Position numbers and translations under genes: made by a program. Below the pieces are notes generated by a model. That model saw nothing but the letters and a program-made list of their open reading frames with translations. It searched no databases and was not told the origin of the DNA. Of a stretch of 64,000 nucleotides of DNA, positions 40,961 to 51,011 are shown in pieces (the first letter of the stretch is position 1; every line of letters starts with the position of its first letter). Source of the stretch: Streptococcus sciuri (GTDB taxonomy: Bacteria > Bacillota > Bacilli > Lactobacillales > Streptococcaceae); NCBI RefSeq assembly GCF_024814375.1, contig NZ_JANUXX010000002.1, positions 89,209 to 153,208 on the forward strand. The letters are read 5' to 3'.

Positions 40961-42319
40961 ATGACTGAAAATGAACAGTTATTCTGGAAGCGAGTACTAG
41001 AGTTAGCTCAAGATGAATTAAAACAAGCTGCCTATGATTATTTTGTTGCCGATGCTCGTCTGATTAGTATTGAAAACCAAATTGCTACTATCTACTTAGA
41101 CGAAGTGAAACAAATGTTTTGGCGTCAAAATTTAAAATCTGTGATTCTAACAGCAGGTTTTGAAATCTTCAACGTTGAGATTCAGTGTCGCTTTACCTTT
41201 GAAGAACCAAAAACTCAAATCTTACAACAAGAAAGAGAGGAAAAATTGGTTCAAAAAACTACTGAAATAACACATCTAGCGCCCGTTATCTCTAACATTG
41301 ACGATAAATACAGTTTTGACAACTTCGTTCAAGGTGAGGGCAATAAATGGGCAAAAGCAGCAGCTATAGCTGTTGCTAGCTCTCCTGGAACCATTTATAA
41401 TCCGCTCTTTATCTATGGTGGACCTGGTCTTGGCAAAACACATCTGTTAAACGCCATTGGCAATGAAATCTTAAAAGATCGCCCAAATGCTAGAGTCCGC
41501 TATATATCTGCTGAAACATTCATCAATGAATTTCTAAAAAGCTTACAAACTGGTAAAAAAGAGGAGATGAAAGAGAGTTTTCGGACACTTGATGTATTGT
41601 TAATTGATGATATTCAATCAATGGGGACTTCGAAAATGAAAGCTACACAAGAAGAATTTTTTAACACTTTCAATGTCCTTCATAGTAATAATAAGCAAAT
41701 TGTTCTGACGAGTGACCGTATTCCTGAACAATTAAATGGGCTTGAAAAACGTTTAGTCACGCGCTTTAATTGGGGGTTGACTGTTGATATCACTCCTCCA
41801 GATTATGAAACACGTGTTGCCATTTTGACAAATAAAATCCAAGAACTCCCCTATGATTTCAAACAAAATACCGTTGAATATTTAGCAAATCAATTTAGTG
41901 CTAATGTTCGTGATTTAGAAGGTGCCCTTAAAGATATCGATCTTGTTGCACGCTTTAAACACGTAGATACTGTTACGGTTGAGATTGCAGCAGAAGCCAT
42001 TCGAGCACGTAAAAATGACAGTCCTAAAATGAATGTTGTCTCAATTGATGACATCCAAGAACAGGTTGGAAAATTTTATGGCGTTACAATCAAAGAAATC
42101 AAAGCAACCAAACGTACACAAGATATTGTTCTAGCACGTCAAGTAGCAATGTATCTTGCGCGTGAAATGACAGACAATAGTTTGCCTAAAATCGGAAAAT
42201 CCTTTGGTGGGCGTGATCACTCGACTGTTCTCCACGCTTATAATAAAATCAAAAATATGCTATCTCAAGATGACAATCTACGCATTGAGTTGGAAACCAT
42301 AAAAACAAAAATTCATTAA
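40961..42319 (+). CDS. dnaA: Chromosomal replication initiator DnaA
   Basis: A 452-aa AAA+ initiator. Domain I is N-terminal. The ATPase domain has Walker [14 protein letters not shown] and Walker [11 protein letters not shown]. The C-terminal domain IV contains the DnaA signature [16 protein letters not shown], which binds the DnaA boxes on either side of the gene. Confidence 0.99.
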   Translation: MTENEQLFWKRVLELAQDELKQAAYDYFVADARLISIENQIATIYLDEVKQMFWRQNLKSVILTAGFEIFNVEIQCRFTFEEPKTQILQQEREEKLVQKTTEITHLAPVISNIDDKYSFDNFVQGEGNKWAKAAAIAVASSPGTIYNPLFIYGGPGLGKTHLLNAIGNEILKDRPNARVRYISAETFINEFLKSLQTGKKEEMKESFRTLDVLLIDDIQSMGTSKMKATQEEFFNTFNVLHSNNKQIVLTSDRIPEQLNGLEKRLVTRFNWGLTVDITPPDYETRVAILTNKIQELPYDFKQNTVEYLANQFSANVRDLEGALKDIDLVARFKHVDTVTVEIAAEAIRARKNDSPKMNVVSIDDIQEQVGKFYGVTIKEIKATKRTQDIVLARQVAMYLAREMTDNSLPKIGKSFGGRDHSTVLHAYNKIKNMLSQDDNLRIELETIKTKIH

Positions 42320-42471
42320 CTTGTGGAAAGAAGCTCTTTTTATTACAAGTTATCCACAAGTTGTGAACAACTCTTTTTGCTTGTTACGTCATCGTTTAAC
42401 CTCATTTTCCACTTTATCCACAGTCCCTACTGCTACTACTAACTATAATATTTATCTATAAAGGAGTTATT
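42320..42471. other. oriC part 2: DnaA boxes and DnaA-trio unwinding element between dnaA and dnaN
   Basis: Perfect boxes TTATCCACA lie at 42350 and 42414. The second is followed by a short C-rich spacer (GTCC) and then CTA-CTG-CTA-CTA-CTA at 42427-42441, then an AT-rich stretch. This is the layout of the basal unwinding system described for Bacillus: a box, a GC-rich spacer, then DnaA-trios that guide DnaA onto one strand. Confidence 0.88.
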
Positions 42472-43605
42472 ATGTTAAAATTTTCTATCAACAAATCTCT
42501 TTTTCTCCAAGCTTTACTAGCAACAAAACGTGCTATTGATTCAAAAAATGCTATTCCTGTTTTATCTAGCCTAAAGCTTAATGTTAGCGCCTCAGCTATT
42601 ACTTTAACAGGCTCTAATGGACAAATTTCTATTGAAAATACGATTCCTACAAGTGACGAAAATGCAGGTCTCCTTATTACTTCACCTGGTGCCATTTTAC
42701 TCGAAGCAAGTTTCTTTATTAATGTCGTCTCTAGTCTTCCAGATGTGATTATTGATTTAGAAGAAATCGAACATCATCAAATTGTCTTAAAAAGTGGAAA
42801 ATCAGAAATCACCCTTAAAGGAAAAGATGTAGAACAATATCCTCATCTTCAAGAAGTTAATACAAGTAATCCATTGATTTTAGAAACAAAATTACTTAAA
42901 ACCTTGATTGCAGAGACAGCCTTTGCTGCTAGTCAGCAAGAAAGTCGTCCAATTTTAACTGGTGTACATATGGTCTTATCTAATCAAGAGTTTAAAGCTG
43001 TAGCAACAGATTCTCACCGTATGAGCCAACGTAAGTTACATTTAGAGGATAGTACTACAGAGTTTGATGTGGTACTTCCAAGTCGCTCTCTTCGTGAATT
43101 CTCTACTGTTTTTAGCGATAATATCAAAACTGTTGAGATTTATCTGTCTGATAGTCAAGTTTTGTTTAAGAGCGATCATATCAGTTTTTACACACGTATG
43201 TTGGAAGGTACTTATCCAGATACTGATCGTCTCTTGACGACTCAGTTTGAAACAGAGGTTATCTTTAAAACAGAATCTCTTCGCCATGCGATGGAACGTG
43301 CTTTTCTGATTTCTAATGCGACACAAAATGGAACTGTTCGTTTAGAGGTAAAGGCTGAAAAAGTATCTGCTCACGTAAACTCTCCAGAAGTTGGTAGGGT
43401 CAACGAAGAGTTAGAGAGTGTGAGTCAGTCTGGAAGTGATTTGACTATCAGTTTTAATCCTACTTATCTGATTGATGCACTAAAGGCACTCAAAAGTGAA
43501 TCGGTTACTATACGCTTTATTTCCCCAGTCCGTCCTTTTACCCTAACACCTACTGAGGATGTTGAGAACTTCGTTCAATTAATTACACCTGTTAGAACCA
43601 GCTAA
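42472..43605 (+). CDS. dnaN: DNA polymerase III beta subunit (sliding clamp)
   Basis: A 377-aa ring-forming clamp of three repeated domains, with typical segments FSINKSLFLQALLATKRAID and the C-terminal FTLTPTEDVENFVQLITPVR. AAAGGAG lies 6 nt before the ATG. It follows dnaA across the origin gap. Confidence 0.99.
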   Translation: MLKFSINKSLFLQALLATKRAIDSKNAIPVLSSLKLNVSASAITLTGSNGQISIENTIPTSDENAGLLITSPGAILLEASFFINVVSSLPDVIIDLEEIEHHQIVLKSGKSEITLKGKDVEQYPHLQEVNTSNPLILETKLLKTLIAETAFAASQQESRPILTGVHMVLSNQEFKAVATDSHRMSQRKLHLEDSTTEFDVVLPSRSLREFSTVFSDNIKTVEIYLSDSQVLFKSDHISFYTRMLEGTYPDTDRLLTTQFETEVIFKTESLRHAMERAFLISNATQNGTVRLEVKAEKVSAHVNSPEVGRVNEELESVSQSGSDLTISFNPTYLIDALKALKSESVTIRFISPVRPFTLTPTEDVENFVQLITPVRTS

Positions 43606-43632
43606 AAAAGCTGATACTATCAGTTTTTTTAG
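43603..43632 (+). terminator. Terminator of dnaN
   Basis: AAAAAGCTGATA and TATCAGTTTTTTT overlap the dnaN stop and form a hairpin followed by a T-run. Confidence 0.7.
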
Positions 43633-43665
43633 AATTATTTGTTAGAAGTAGAAGCGCTCTTGTGC

Positions 43666-43671
43666 TATAAT
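43666..43671 (+). promoter_or_regulatory. Extended -10 promoter of the diacylglycerol-kinase-like gene
   Basis: TGCTATAAT, an extended -10. The predicted start is within 1-2 nt of the ATG at 43679, so the transcript may be leaderless. Confidence 0.6.
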
Positions 43672-43678
43672 ACATGGT

Positions 43679-44557
43679 ATGACACTACTTATCATTGCTA
43701 ATCCTCATGCAGGAAATCGTCAAGCTTTAGCTGTTACTAAGGCTGTTAAACATATTTACCATAAACCTATTCGTGTCTTTCTTACACGTTTTCCAGATGA
43801 TGAAAAACATCAGGTTAAGCGTTTATTGGCAAAATATCAGGAGGGTGATAAGGTATTGATTGTTGGTGGAGATGGCACGTTATCTAAGACACTTTATTAC
43901 TTACCTGATACAATTGCTTTTGCTTATTATCCGGTAGGTTCTGGCAATGATTTTGCACATGCTTTACGTTTGCCTAATTTAAAGATGACCTTAGATAGGT
44001 TAGATAAAGAGCAAACAACAGAAATCACTGTTTTTACTTATCAAGGAGGGATTGTTCTAAACAGTTTAGACTTAGGTTTTGCAGCTTATGTGGTAAAAGA
44101 ATCTTCTCAATCTCATCTAAAATTTTGGTTTAATAAATTTCATCTTGGAAAGCTCACTTATATATTAACTGCTCTTAAATGTTTATTTAAAAATCCAACA
44201 GCTAATGTGAGTTTGACCTATGAGGATGGAGAAAAAAAAGTTTTATTAGATTTATTTTTATGCTCTTTGGCAAATAATCGTACATTCGGTGGTGGTGTCG
44301 TTATTTGGCCTAAAGCAAGTGCCCTAACGCCACGATTAGAGATTGTCACAGCAAAGGGAAAAACGTTTAGAAAACGTTTAGCGGTTTTGTTGACCTTAGT
44401 TTTAAAAATGCATCAGCATTCATCTAGTCTTACACATAAAAGTGTCACAAGGCTTTCTGTTGACTTTGAAGATGATGCTATTATAGAGATTGATGGGGAG
44501 ATTGTTGTATTAAAACATATTGACTTAATTCCACAAAAACGCTCTATTTATTTTTAA
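43679..44557 (+). CDS. Diacylglycerol kinase catalytic-domain protein (YegS/DgkB-like lipid kinase)
   Basis: A 292-aa cytosolic lipid kinase. The nucleotide motif is VLIVGGDGTLSKTLYYL, with YYPVGSGNDFA following and the C-terminal beta domain ending in EIDGEIVVL. It probably phosphorylates diacylglycerol released during lipoteichoic acid synthesis, but substrate is inferred. No Shine-Dalgarno sequence precedes the ATG; a -10 box lies directly upstream. Confidence 0.85.
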   Translation: MTLLIIANPHAGNRQALAVTKAVKHIYHKPIRVFLTRFPDDEKHQVKRLLAKYQEGDKVLIVGGDGTLSKTLYYLPDTIAFAYYPVGSGNDFAHALRLPNLKMTLDRLDKEQTTEITVFTYQGGIVLNSLDLGFAAYVVKESSQSHLKFWFNKFHLGKLTYILTALKCLFKNPTANVSLTYEDGEKKVLLDLFLCSLANNRTFGGGVVIWPKASALTPRLEIVTAKGKTFRKRLAVLLTLVLKMHQHSSSLTHKSVTRLSVDFEDDAIIEIDGEIVVLKHIDLIPQKRSIYF

Positions 44558-44567
44558 GGAGAAATCT

Positions 44568-44771
44568 ATGTACACTTTAGGTTCCATTGTAGAAATGAAA
44601 AAGCCACATGCCTGTACGATTAAAACGACTGGTAAGAAAGCTAATGCTTGGGAGGTGGTTCGTGTGGGAGCTGACATCAAGATTCGCTGTATTAACTGTA
44701 AACATGTCGTCATGATGAGTCGTTATGACTTTGAACGTAAGCTTCGAAAAGTCCTTATAAAAGCAAAATAG
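44568..44771 (+). CDS. DUF951 family protein
   Basis: A 67-aa conserved small basic protein (MYTLGSIVEMKKPHACTIKT). A CINCKHVVMMSRYDFERK segment near the end is typical of the family. Function unknown; it consistently lies just before ychF in this gene order. An AAGGAG site is present. Confidence 0.92.
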   Translation: MYTLGSIVEMKKPHACTIKTTGKKANAWEVVRVGADIKIRCINCKHVVMMSRYDFERKLRKVLIKAK

Positions 44772-44921
44772 TTCCTTACGGTAAAGTTATTTCCAAATGC
44801 CCTCTAGATAGCTTTTTATCTGACACTAGCCTTTTGGAATAATTTAGATTTTGGGCAGGTTTTTTTGTTAGAACTATGCTATAATGATTTAGATTGAAAA
44901 TGAACGGAGAAAAATGCATAT

Positions 44922-46037
44922 ATGGCTTTAACAGCAGGTATTGTCGGATTACCAAATGTTGGAAAGTCGACACTTTTTAATGCAATTACTAAGGCAGGGG
45001 CAGAGGCTGCCAATTACCCTTTTGCAACGATTGATCCAAATGTTGGTATGGTAGAAGTACCAGATGAGCGCTTACAAAAATTAACCGAGCTTATCACACC
45101 CAAAAAGACAGTACCAACAACTTTTGAATTTACCGATATTGCTGGTATCGTAAAAGGTGCTTCAAAAGGTGAAGGGCTAGGAAATAAATTCTTAGCGAAT
45201 ATTCGTGAGGTGGATGCGATTGTCCATGTTGTCCGTGCTTTTGATGATGAAAATGTTATGCGTGAGCAAGGACGTGAAGGGGCTTTTGTTGATCCATTAG
45301 CAGATATTGATACAATTAACCTTGAGTTGATTTTAGCTGATCTTGAGTCTATCAATAAACGCTATGTTCGTGTTGAAAAGATGGCAAGAACACAAAAAGA
45401 TAAAGATTCCGTTGCAGAGTTTAATGTACTTCAAAAAATCAAGCCTGTCCTCGAAAATGGTAAGTCAGCTCGTACTATTGACTTTACAGAAGATGAAAAG
45501 CAAGTTGTTAAAGGACTCTTTCTTTTAACAACTAAACCTGTTTTATATGTAGCTAATGTTGACGAGGATAAGGTATCTGATCCAGATAGTATTAGCTATG
45601 TTCAGCAAATTCGCAAATTCGCAGCAACTGAAAATGCTGAGGTTGTTGTTATATCAGCGCGTGCTGAAGAAGAAATTTCTGAACTTGATAATGAGGATAA
45701 AGCAGAGTTTCTTGAAGCTATGGGGTTGAATGAGTCTGGTGTGGATAAATTGACGCGTGCTGCTTATCATTTGTTAGGATTAGGGACTTATTTCACTGCT
45801 GGTGAAAAAGAGGTTCGTGCTTGGACTTTTAAACGTGGTATTAAAGCACCTCAGGCAGCAGGTATCATTCACTCTGACTTCGAGAGAGGTTTTATCAGAG
45901 CTGTAACGATGTCATACGATGATTTGATGACGTACGGAAGCGAAAAGGCAGTAAAAGAAGCAGGGCGTTTACGTGAAGAAGGTAAAGATTACGTCGTTCA
46001 AGATGGTGATATAATGGAATTTAGATTTAATGTCTAA
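44922..46037 (+). CDS. ychF: Ribosome-binding ATPase YchF
   Basis: A 371-aa Obg-family P-loop protein. G1 is GLPNVGKSTLFNAIT, G3 is DIAGIVKGASKGEGLGNKFL, and the NVDE variant of G4 marks ATP rather than GTP specificity. A C-terminal TGS domain follows. An extended -10 (TGCTATAAT) lies about 40 bp upstream. Confidence 0.97.
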   Translation: MALTAGIVGLPNVGKSTLFNAITKAGAEAANYPFATIDPNVGMVEVPDERLQKLTELITPKKTVPTTFEFTDIAGIVKGASKGEGLGNKFLANIREVDAIVHVVRAFDDENVMREQGREGAFVDPLADIDTINLELILADLESINKRYVRVEKMARTQKDKDSVAEFNVLQKIKPVLENGKSARTIDFTEDEKQVVKGLFLLTTKPVLYVANVDEDKVSDPDSISYVQQIRKFAATENAEVVVISARAEEEISELDNEDKAEFLEAMGLNESGVDKLTRAAYHLLGLGTYFTAGEKEVRAWTFKRGIKAPQAAGIIHSDFERGFIRAVTMSYDDLMTYGSEKAVKEAGRLREEGKDYVVQDGDIMEFRFNV

Positions 46038-46056
46038 GTCTAGATAAGTGAAGTAA

Positions 46057-46096
46057 AAGGTTAGGAAACTAAAAACAGTTTCTTAACCGTTTTTAT
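46057..46096 (+). terminator. Terminator after ychF
   Basis: GGTTAGGAAACT and AGTTTCTTAACC pair around a 6-nt loop, followed by GTTTTTAT. Confidence 0.75.
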
Positions 46097-46115
46097 GTTT
46101 TGAAAGTGAGAAAAT

Positions 46116-46685
46116 ATGGTAAAAATGATTGTTGGTCTAGGAAATCCAGGTAGTAAGTATAAAGAAACACGTCATAATATAGGTTTTATGGCTATTGACA
46201 AAATTGTCAATGATCTTGATATTAAATTTACAGAAGATAAAACCTTTAAAGCAGAAGTGGGAAGTGAGTTTGTTAAGGGAGAAAAGGTTTATTTTGTTAA
46301 GCCCACTACATTTATGAACAACAGTGGTCTTGCTGTAAAGGCACTTCTCACTTATTATCATATTTCTATTTCTGATATGCTGGTTATTTATGATGATTTA
46401 GATATGGTTGTAGGTAAGTTACGTATGCGTAAGAAAGGTTCTGCAGGTGGTCATAACGGTATTAAGAGTATTATTGCATATCTCAACACACAAGAATTTA
46501 ATCGCATCAAAATTGGTATTGGTCGTCCTCAAAAGGGTGTTAGTGTTATTAACCATGTGTTAGGAAACTTTGATACAGAGGAACACATCGCTATTGACAA
46601 TACCCTTGATAAGGTTGATAGTGCTGTCAACTTTTATTTACAGTCTAATGATTTCGAACAAACAATGAAACGTTTTAACGGGTGA
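46116..46685 (+). CDS. pth: Peptidyl-tRNA hydrolase
   Basis: A 189-aa enzyme that recycles tRNA from stalled peptidyl-tRNA. The active-site region is [18 protein letters not shown] (catalytic His), with [10 protein letters not shown] and [12 protein letters not shown]. Its stop overlaps the upstream edge of mfd, indicating one operon. Confidence 0.97.
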   Translation: MVKMIVGLGNPGSKYKETRHNIGFMAIDKIVNDLDIKFTEDKTFKAEVGSEFVKGEKVYFVKPTTFMNNSGLAVKALLTYYHISISDMLVIYDDLDMVVGKLRMRKKGSAGGHNGIKSIIAYLNTQEFNRIKIGIGRPQKGVSVINHVLGNFDTEEHIAIDNTLDKVDSAVNFYLQSNDFEQTMKRFNG

Positions 46686-46690
46686 TCAAA

Positions 46691-49600
46691 ATGGATATTA
46701 TTGACTTATTTAGTCGCAATAAAGCTGTACAAGATTGGCATAGTCAGGTACAATCACAGGGTAGACAGTTAGTTACAGGCTTATCTGCTAGTAGTAGAGC
46801 TGTGGCGATAGCATCTGCTTATCGCTCACAAAAAACAAAGATTGTTGTAGTAACATCTAGTCAACATGAGGCTGAACAATTATCTGCTAACTTGGTAGAT
46901 TTAGTGGGAGAAGAACAAGTCTATTCATTTTTCACAGATGATATTGTTGCTGCAGAGTTTATTTTTTCATCGCATGATAAGGTAGCTTCTCGATTAGCTG
47001 CCCTACATTTTTTAAGAGATGAAACTAAATTGGGAATACTTGTTCTTAGTTTACTAGGACTACGTGTCTTACTTCCTAGTCCTGATATTTATGAGAAAAG
47101 TCAATATGACTTTAGGATAGGAGATGAGTTTAATCTTGACACACTTGTCAATCATCTGTCTGCAATTGGTTATGAAAAAGTCTCTCAAGTGACATCACCA
47201 GGTGAATTTAGTCGTCGTGGCGATATCTTAGATATCTTTGAAATGACACAAGAGCAACCCTATAGACTGGATTTTTTTGGAGATGAGATAGATGGTATTA
47301 GAACGTTTGATGTTATCACACAGAAATCTTTAAGACAGATACAAGAAGTGAATGTGTCTCCAGCTAGAGATGTTATTTTATCACCTTTAGATTTTGAACG
47401 AGCGAGTGCTCATTTAGAGCGCCAAATAGAGATTGCAAAGGAGCCACTAAAAACTTATTTGTCTGATATACTGTCGTCTTGTCAGAAAGGATTGTTGCAT
47501 CAAGATGTACGAAGATTTCTTAGTCTTTTTTACGATAAAGAATGGACGCTTTTAGATTATATTCCAGATGGGACGCCTCTCTTTTTTGATGATTTTCAAA
47601 AAATAACGGATAAAAATGCTAAGGTAGACTTAGAAAGTGCTAACTTATTGACAGAAGATTTACAAAAGGGTAAAGCATTTTCTAGTCTAAGTTACTTAGC
47701 AGATAGTTATCAAAAGTTAAGAGCTTATCAGCCATCAACTTTTTTTTCAACCTTTCATAGAGGATTGGAAAATTTACACTTTTCACAGTTCTACCAGTTG
47801 ACACAATATTCTATGCAAGAATTTTTTAATCAATTTCCTTTATTGGTTGATGAAATTAATCGTTATCATAAACAAAAGGCTACGGTTTTACTACAAGTAT
47901 CTTCCTTACAAAGTTTGGAGCGTTTACAAAAAACTTTACAAGAATATCATTTAGATGTTACTATTTCGAAAAGTGAGAATCTTCTTCTCCATCAAGTTCA
48001 GATGATGATTGGTCAATTGTCTAGTGGTTTTTATTTTGCTGATGAAAAGATCGTTTTGATAACAGAAAGAGAAATTTTTCATAAACGCATCAAACGCAAG
48101 AGGCGATGTACGAATATCAGCAATGCCGAGCGTTTGAAAGATTATAATGAATTATCAGTAGGCGATTATGTGGTGCATAATGTGCATGGTATTGGTCGTT
48201 ATCTTGGAATTGAAACCATGGAGATTGGAGGTGTTCATAAAGATTATCTGACAGTACAATATCAAAATGCAGACCGTATCTCCATTCCAGTTGAGCAGAT
48301 TGAATTACTATCAAAATACGTATCGGCAGATGGTAAGGAACCTAAACTTAATACCTTAAACGATGGTCGCTTTAAAAAGACTAAACAACGTGTTGCAAAG
48401 CAAATTGAGGATATTGCAGATGATTTAATTAAACTTTATGCTGATCGTAGTCAGCAAAAAGGTTATGCTTTTTCAAAAGATGATGATTTACAATATGATT
48501 TTGATAATGATTTTGCTTATGTGGAGACAGAAGATCAGCTACGTTCCATCAAGGAAATCAAGCAAGATATGGAGAGTTCTCGCCCCATGGATCGGCTTTT
48601 AGTCGGTGATGTTGGGTTCGGTAAGACTGAGGTCGCCATGCGTGCTGCCTTTAAGGCAGTCAAGGATCATAAACAAGTGGCTATTTTAGTGCCAACGACA
48701 GTATTAGCTCAACAACACTACGAAAATTTTAGTCAACGTTTTGCTAATTTTCCTGTGAGCATCGATGTTTTGAGTCGTTTTAGGAGTAAAAAAGAACAAA
48801 ATAAAACTCTTGAAAAGCTTAGAAAAGGGCAAATTGATATCATCATTGGAACGCATCGTCTCCTCTCAAGAGATGTTACTTTTTCAGATTTAGGTCTGAT
48901 TGTTATCGATGAGGAGCAACGTTTTGGTGTTAAGCACAAAGAAATGTTAAAAAAATTAAAGACCAAGGTTGACGCACTTACTCTAACAGCAACCCCTATT
49001 CCAAGAACACTTCATATGTCTATGCTCGGAATCAGAGATTTATCTGTTATTGAAACACCACCAACTAACCGTTATCCCATACAGACATATGTCATGGAAT
49101 TCAATCCTAACACTGTGCGTGAAGCACTACTTCGTGAGATGGATCGTGGAGGACAATCCTTTTATATTTACAATCAAGTGGAGACTATGGAGCAAAAAGT
49201 GACAGAGATGCGTGAGTTGGTACCTGAGGCTAATATTGGTTTTGTTCATGGTCAAATGAGTGAGATTCAGTTGGAAAATACGCTTTTAGATTTTATAAAT
49301 GGAGAATATGATTTACTCATTGCAACAACAATTGTTGAAACAGGTATCGATATTTCAAATGTCAATACACTCTTTATTGAAAATGCAGATCAGATGGGGC
49401 TATCAACACTGTATCAGTTACGTGGCCGTGTTGGACGTTCTAATCGTATTGCCTATGCTTATCTAATGTATAGACCAGATAAAGTTTTGACAGAGGTATC
49501 TGAAAAGAGATTGGACGCTATTAAAGGTTTTACAGAATTGGGATCTGGTTTTAAAATTGCTATGCGAGATTTAGCTATTCGAGGGGCAGGTAATATCCTA

Positions 49601-50194
49601 GGAGCTTCACAGAGCGGTTTTATAGATTCAGTCGGTTTTGAGATGTATTCGCAGCTGCTTGAGCAAGCTATCGCTCATAAGCAAGGAAAATCTGTAGCTA
49701 GACGAAAGAGTAATACTGAGATAGCTCTTCAGATTGATGCTTATATCCCTAAAGATTACATCACAGATGAGAGACAAAAAATTGATATTTATAAGCGTAT
49801 CCGTGAGATAGAGACACAGATGGATTATGAGGAAATGCAAGAAGATTTAATGGATCGTTTTGGTGAATATCCAGATGAGGTAGCTTATCTGTTAGAGATT
49901 GGTTTACTAAAAGCTTATATGGATGTTAGCTTTGCTGAGCGTGTTACACGTAAGAAAGACCAAGTCGTTGTTACCTTTGAGAAAATATCCCTTCAGTATT
50001 TACTAACACAGGATTACTTTGAAGCACTTTCAAAAATTAATCTCAAAGCTCGTATAAGCGATAATCACGGAAAAGTTGAACTTATCTTTGACATCAAAAA
50101 TCAGAAGACTTATATGATTTTGGAAGAATTAATGACTTTTGCAAAAGCTTTGGCAACACGAAAACGAAAAAAAGAAGCACAATTAGATACATAA
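46691..50194 (+). CDS. mfd: Transcription-repair coupling factor Mfd
   Basis: A 1167-aa DNA translocase that removes stalled RNA polymerase and recruits UvrA. The UvrB-like N-terminal region is followed by the RNA-polymerase-interacting domain (GDYVVHNVHGIGRYLG). The RecG-like motor has Walker A LVGDVGFGKTEVAMRA and DEEQ box VIDEEQRFGVKHK, then a C-terminal TRCF domain. The ATG of MDIIDLF is preferred; a GTG three codons earlier overlaps the pth stop. Confidence 0.97.
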   Translation: MDIIDLFSRNKAVQDWHSQVQSQGRQLVTGLSASSRAVAIASAYRSQKTKIVVVTSSQHEAEQLSANLVDLVGEEQVYSFFTDDIVAAEFIFSSHDKVASRLAALHFLRDETKLGILVLSLLGLRVLLPSPDIYEKSQYDFRIGDEFNLDTLVNHLSAIGYEKVSQVTSPGEFSRRGDILDIFEMTQEQPYRLDFFGDEIDGIRTFDVITQKSLRQIQEVNVSPARDVILSPLDFERASAHLERQIEIAKEPLKTYLSDILSSCQKGLLHQDVRRFLSLFYDKEWTLLDYIPDGTPLFFDDFQKITDKNAKVDLESANLLTEDLQKGKAFSSLSYLADSYQKLRAYQPSTFFSTFHRGLENLHFSQFYQLTQYSMQEFFNQFPLLVDEINRYHKQKATVLLQVSSLQSLERLQKTLQEYHLDVTISKSENLLLHQVQMMIGQLSSGFYFADEKIVLITEREIFHKRIKRKRRCTNISNAERLKDYNELSVGDYVVHNVHGIGRYLGIETMEIGGVHKDYLTVQYQNADRISIPVEQIELLSKYVSADGKEPKLNTLNDGRFKKTKQRVAKQIEDIADDLIKLYADRSQQKGYAFSKDDDLQYDFDNDFAYVETEDQLRSIKEIKQDMESSRPMDRLLVGDVGFGKTEVAMRAAFKAVKDHKQVAILVPTTVLAQQHYENFSQRFANFPVSIDVLSRFRSKKEQNKTLEKLRKGQIDIIIGTHRLLSRDVTFSDLGLIVIDEEQRFGVKHKEMLKKLKTKVDALTLTATPIPRTLHMSMLGIRDLSVIETPPTNRYPIQTYVMEFNPNTVREALLREMDRGGQSFYIYNQVETMEQKVTEMRELVPEANIGFVHGQMSEIQLENTLLDFINGEYDLLIATTIVETGIDISNVNTLFIENADQMGLSTLYQLRGRVGRSNRIAYAYLMYRPDKVLTEVSEKRLDAIKGFTELGSGFKIAMRDLAIRGAGNILGASQSGFIDSVGFEMYSQLLEQAIAHKQGKSVARRKSNTEIALQIDAYIPKDYITDERQKIDIYKRIREIETQMDYEEMQEDLMDRFGEYPDEVAYLLEIGLLKAYMDVSFAERVTRKKDQVVVTFEKISLQYLLTQDYFEALSKINLKARISDNHGKVELIFDIKNQKTYMILEELMTFAKALATRKRKKEAQLDT

Positions 50195-50252
50195 AATATA
50201 GCCATAAAAGAGTAAAAAATGTTAGAATATAGGCTAAGAGTGAGGTGACCTG

Positions 50253-50519
50253 ATGCGCTTAGATAAATATTTAAAAGTTTCTAGAATTATTAAACGTCGT
50301 CCTGTAGCAAAAGAAGTCGCTGATAAAGGACGTATCAAAGTGAATGGTATTTTAGCCAAGTCCTCAACAGGCTTGAAACAAGGAGATGAAATTGAAATTC
50401 GTTTTGGTAACAAGCTTTTGACAGTTCGTGTTTTGGAAATGAAAGATAGCACAAAAAAAGAAGATGCTACCAAAATGTATGAAATCATTAGTGAAGCAAG
50501 GATTGAAAGTGATGAGTAA
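50253..50519 (+). CDS. rqcP: S4-domain ribosome quality control protein RqcP
   Basis: An 88-aa protein, almost entirely an S4 RNA-binding domain ([37 protein letters not shown]). The family (YabO in Bacillus) helps RqcH add alanine tails on stalled 50S subunits. GAGGTG precedes the start. The end overlaps divIC by 8 bp. Confidence 0.94.
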   Translation: MRLDKYLKVSRIIKRRPVAKEVADKGRIKVNGILAKSSTGLKQGDEIEIRFGNKLLTVRVLEMKDSTKKEDATKMYEIISEARIESDE

Positions 50520-50883
50520 GGAAAATATCGTTCAATTGAACAATCAATACATTAAAGATGAGCATCAAAAAATACGATATGAGGAGGCAGAAAATAGTAA
50601 ACGTCACCGTTTGATAGGAGTTGTTATGCTTTTTATGATTTTACTTTTTATTCTCCCCACCTTTAATTTGGTAGAGAGTTATCGTAGTATCCAGTCCAAT
50701 AAAAAAGAGATTGCAAAGCTCAATAAAAAGTATAAAGTCTTGTCTAAAAAAACATCAAAAGAACAAGATTTAGCAAAGAGTCTACAGGATGAGACGTATA
50801 TTGAGAAATATGCACGTGCTAAATACTACCTTTCAAAAGATGGTGAAACCATTTATTTGGTTCCAAGTTTATTGCCAAAGTAA
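50512..50883 (+). CDS. divIC: Cell-division protein DivIC/FtsB-like
   Basis: A 123-aa bitopic membrane protein: a cytosolic N-terminus, one membrane helix ([20 protein letters not shown]), then an extracellular coiled coil ([20 protein letters not shown]) and the conserved [15 protein letters not shown]. It is part of the divisome with FtsL and DivIB. The ATG sits inside the end of rqcP. Confidence 0.93.
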   Translation: MSKENIVQLNNQYIKDEHQKIRYEEAENSKRHRLIGVVMLFMILLFILPTFNLVESYRSIQSNKKEIAKLNKKYKVLSKKTSKEQDLAKSLQDETYIEKYARAKYYLSKDGETIYLVPSLLPK

Positions 50884-50888
50884 GAAAA

Positions 50889-51011
50889 ATGGAGAAAATA
50901 GTAACAATTATTGAGCGTTTTCTGGAGTATTCTGATATCAAGTTAGAAGAGCTCTCTCAAACAAATCAAGAGCTTCTAGAGACTTTTTATAGCAAAGAGG
51001 AGAAAAGATGA
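50889..51011 (+). CDS. Small conserved streptococcal protein between divIC and the serine hydrolase
   Basis: A 40-aa product, MEKIVTIIERFLEYSDIKLE then [20 protein letters not shown], acidic and probably helical. It starts 5 bp after divIC and its stop overlaps the start of the next gene, so it is embedded in a coupled operon. A comparable small protein is remembered at this place in pneumococcus. Function unknown. Confidence 0.7.
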   Translation: MEKIVTIIERFLEYSDIKLEELSQTNQELLETFYSKEEKR

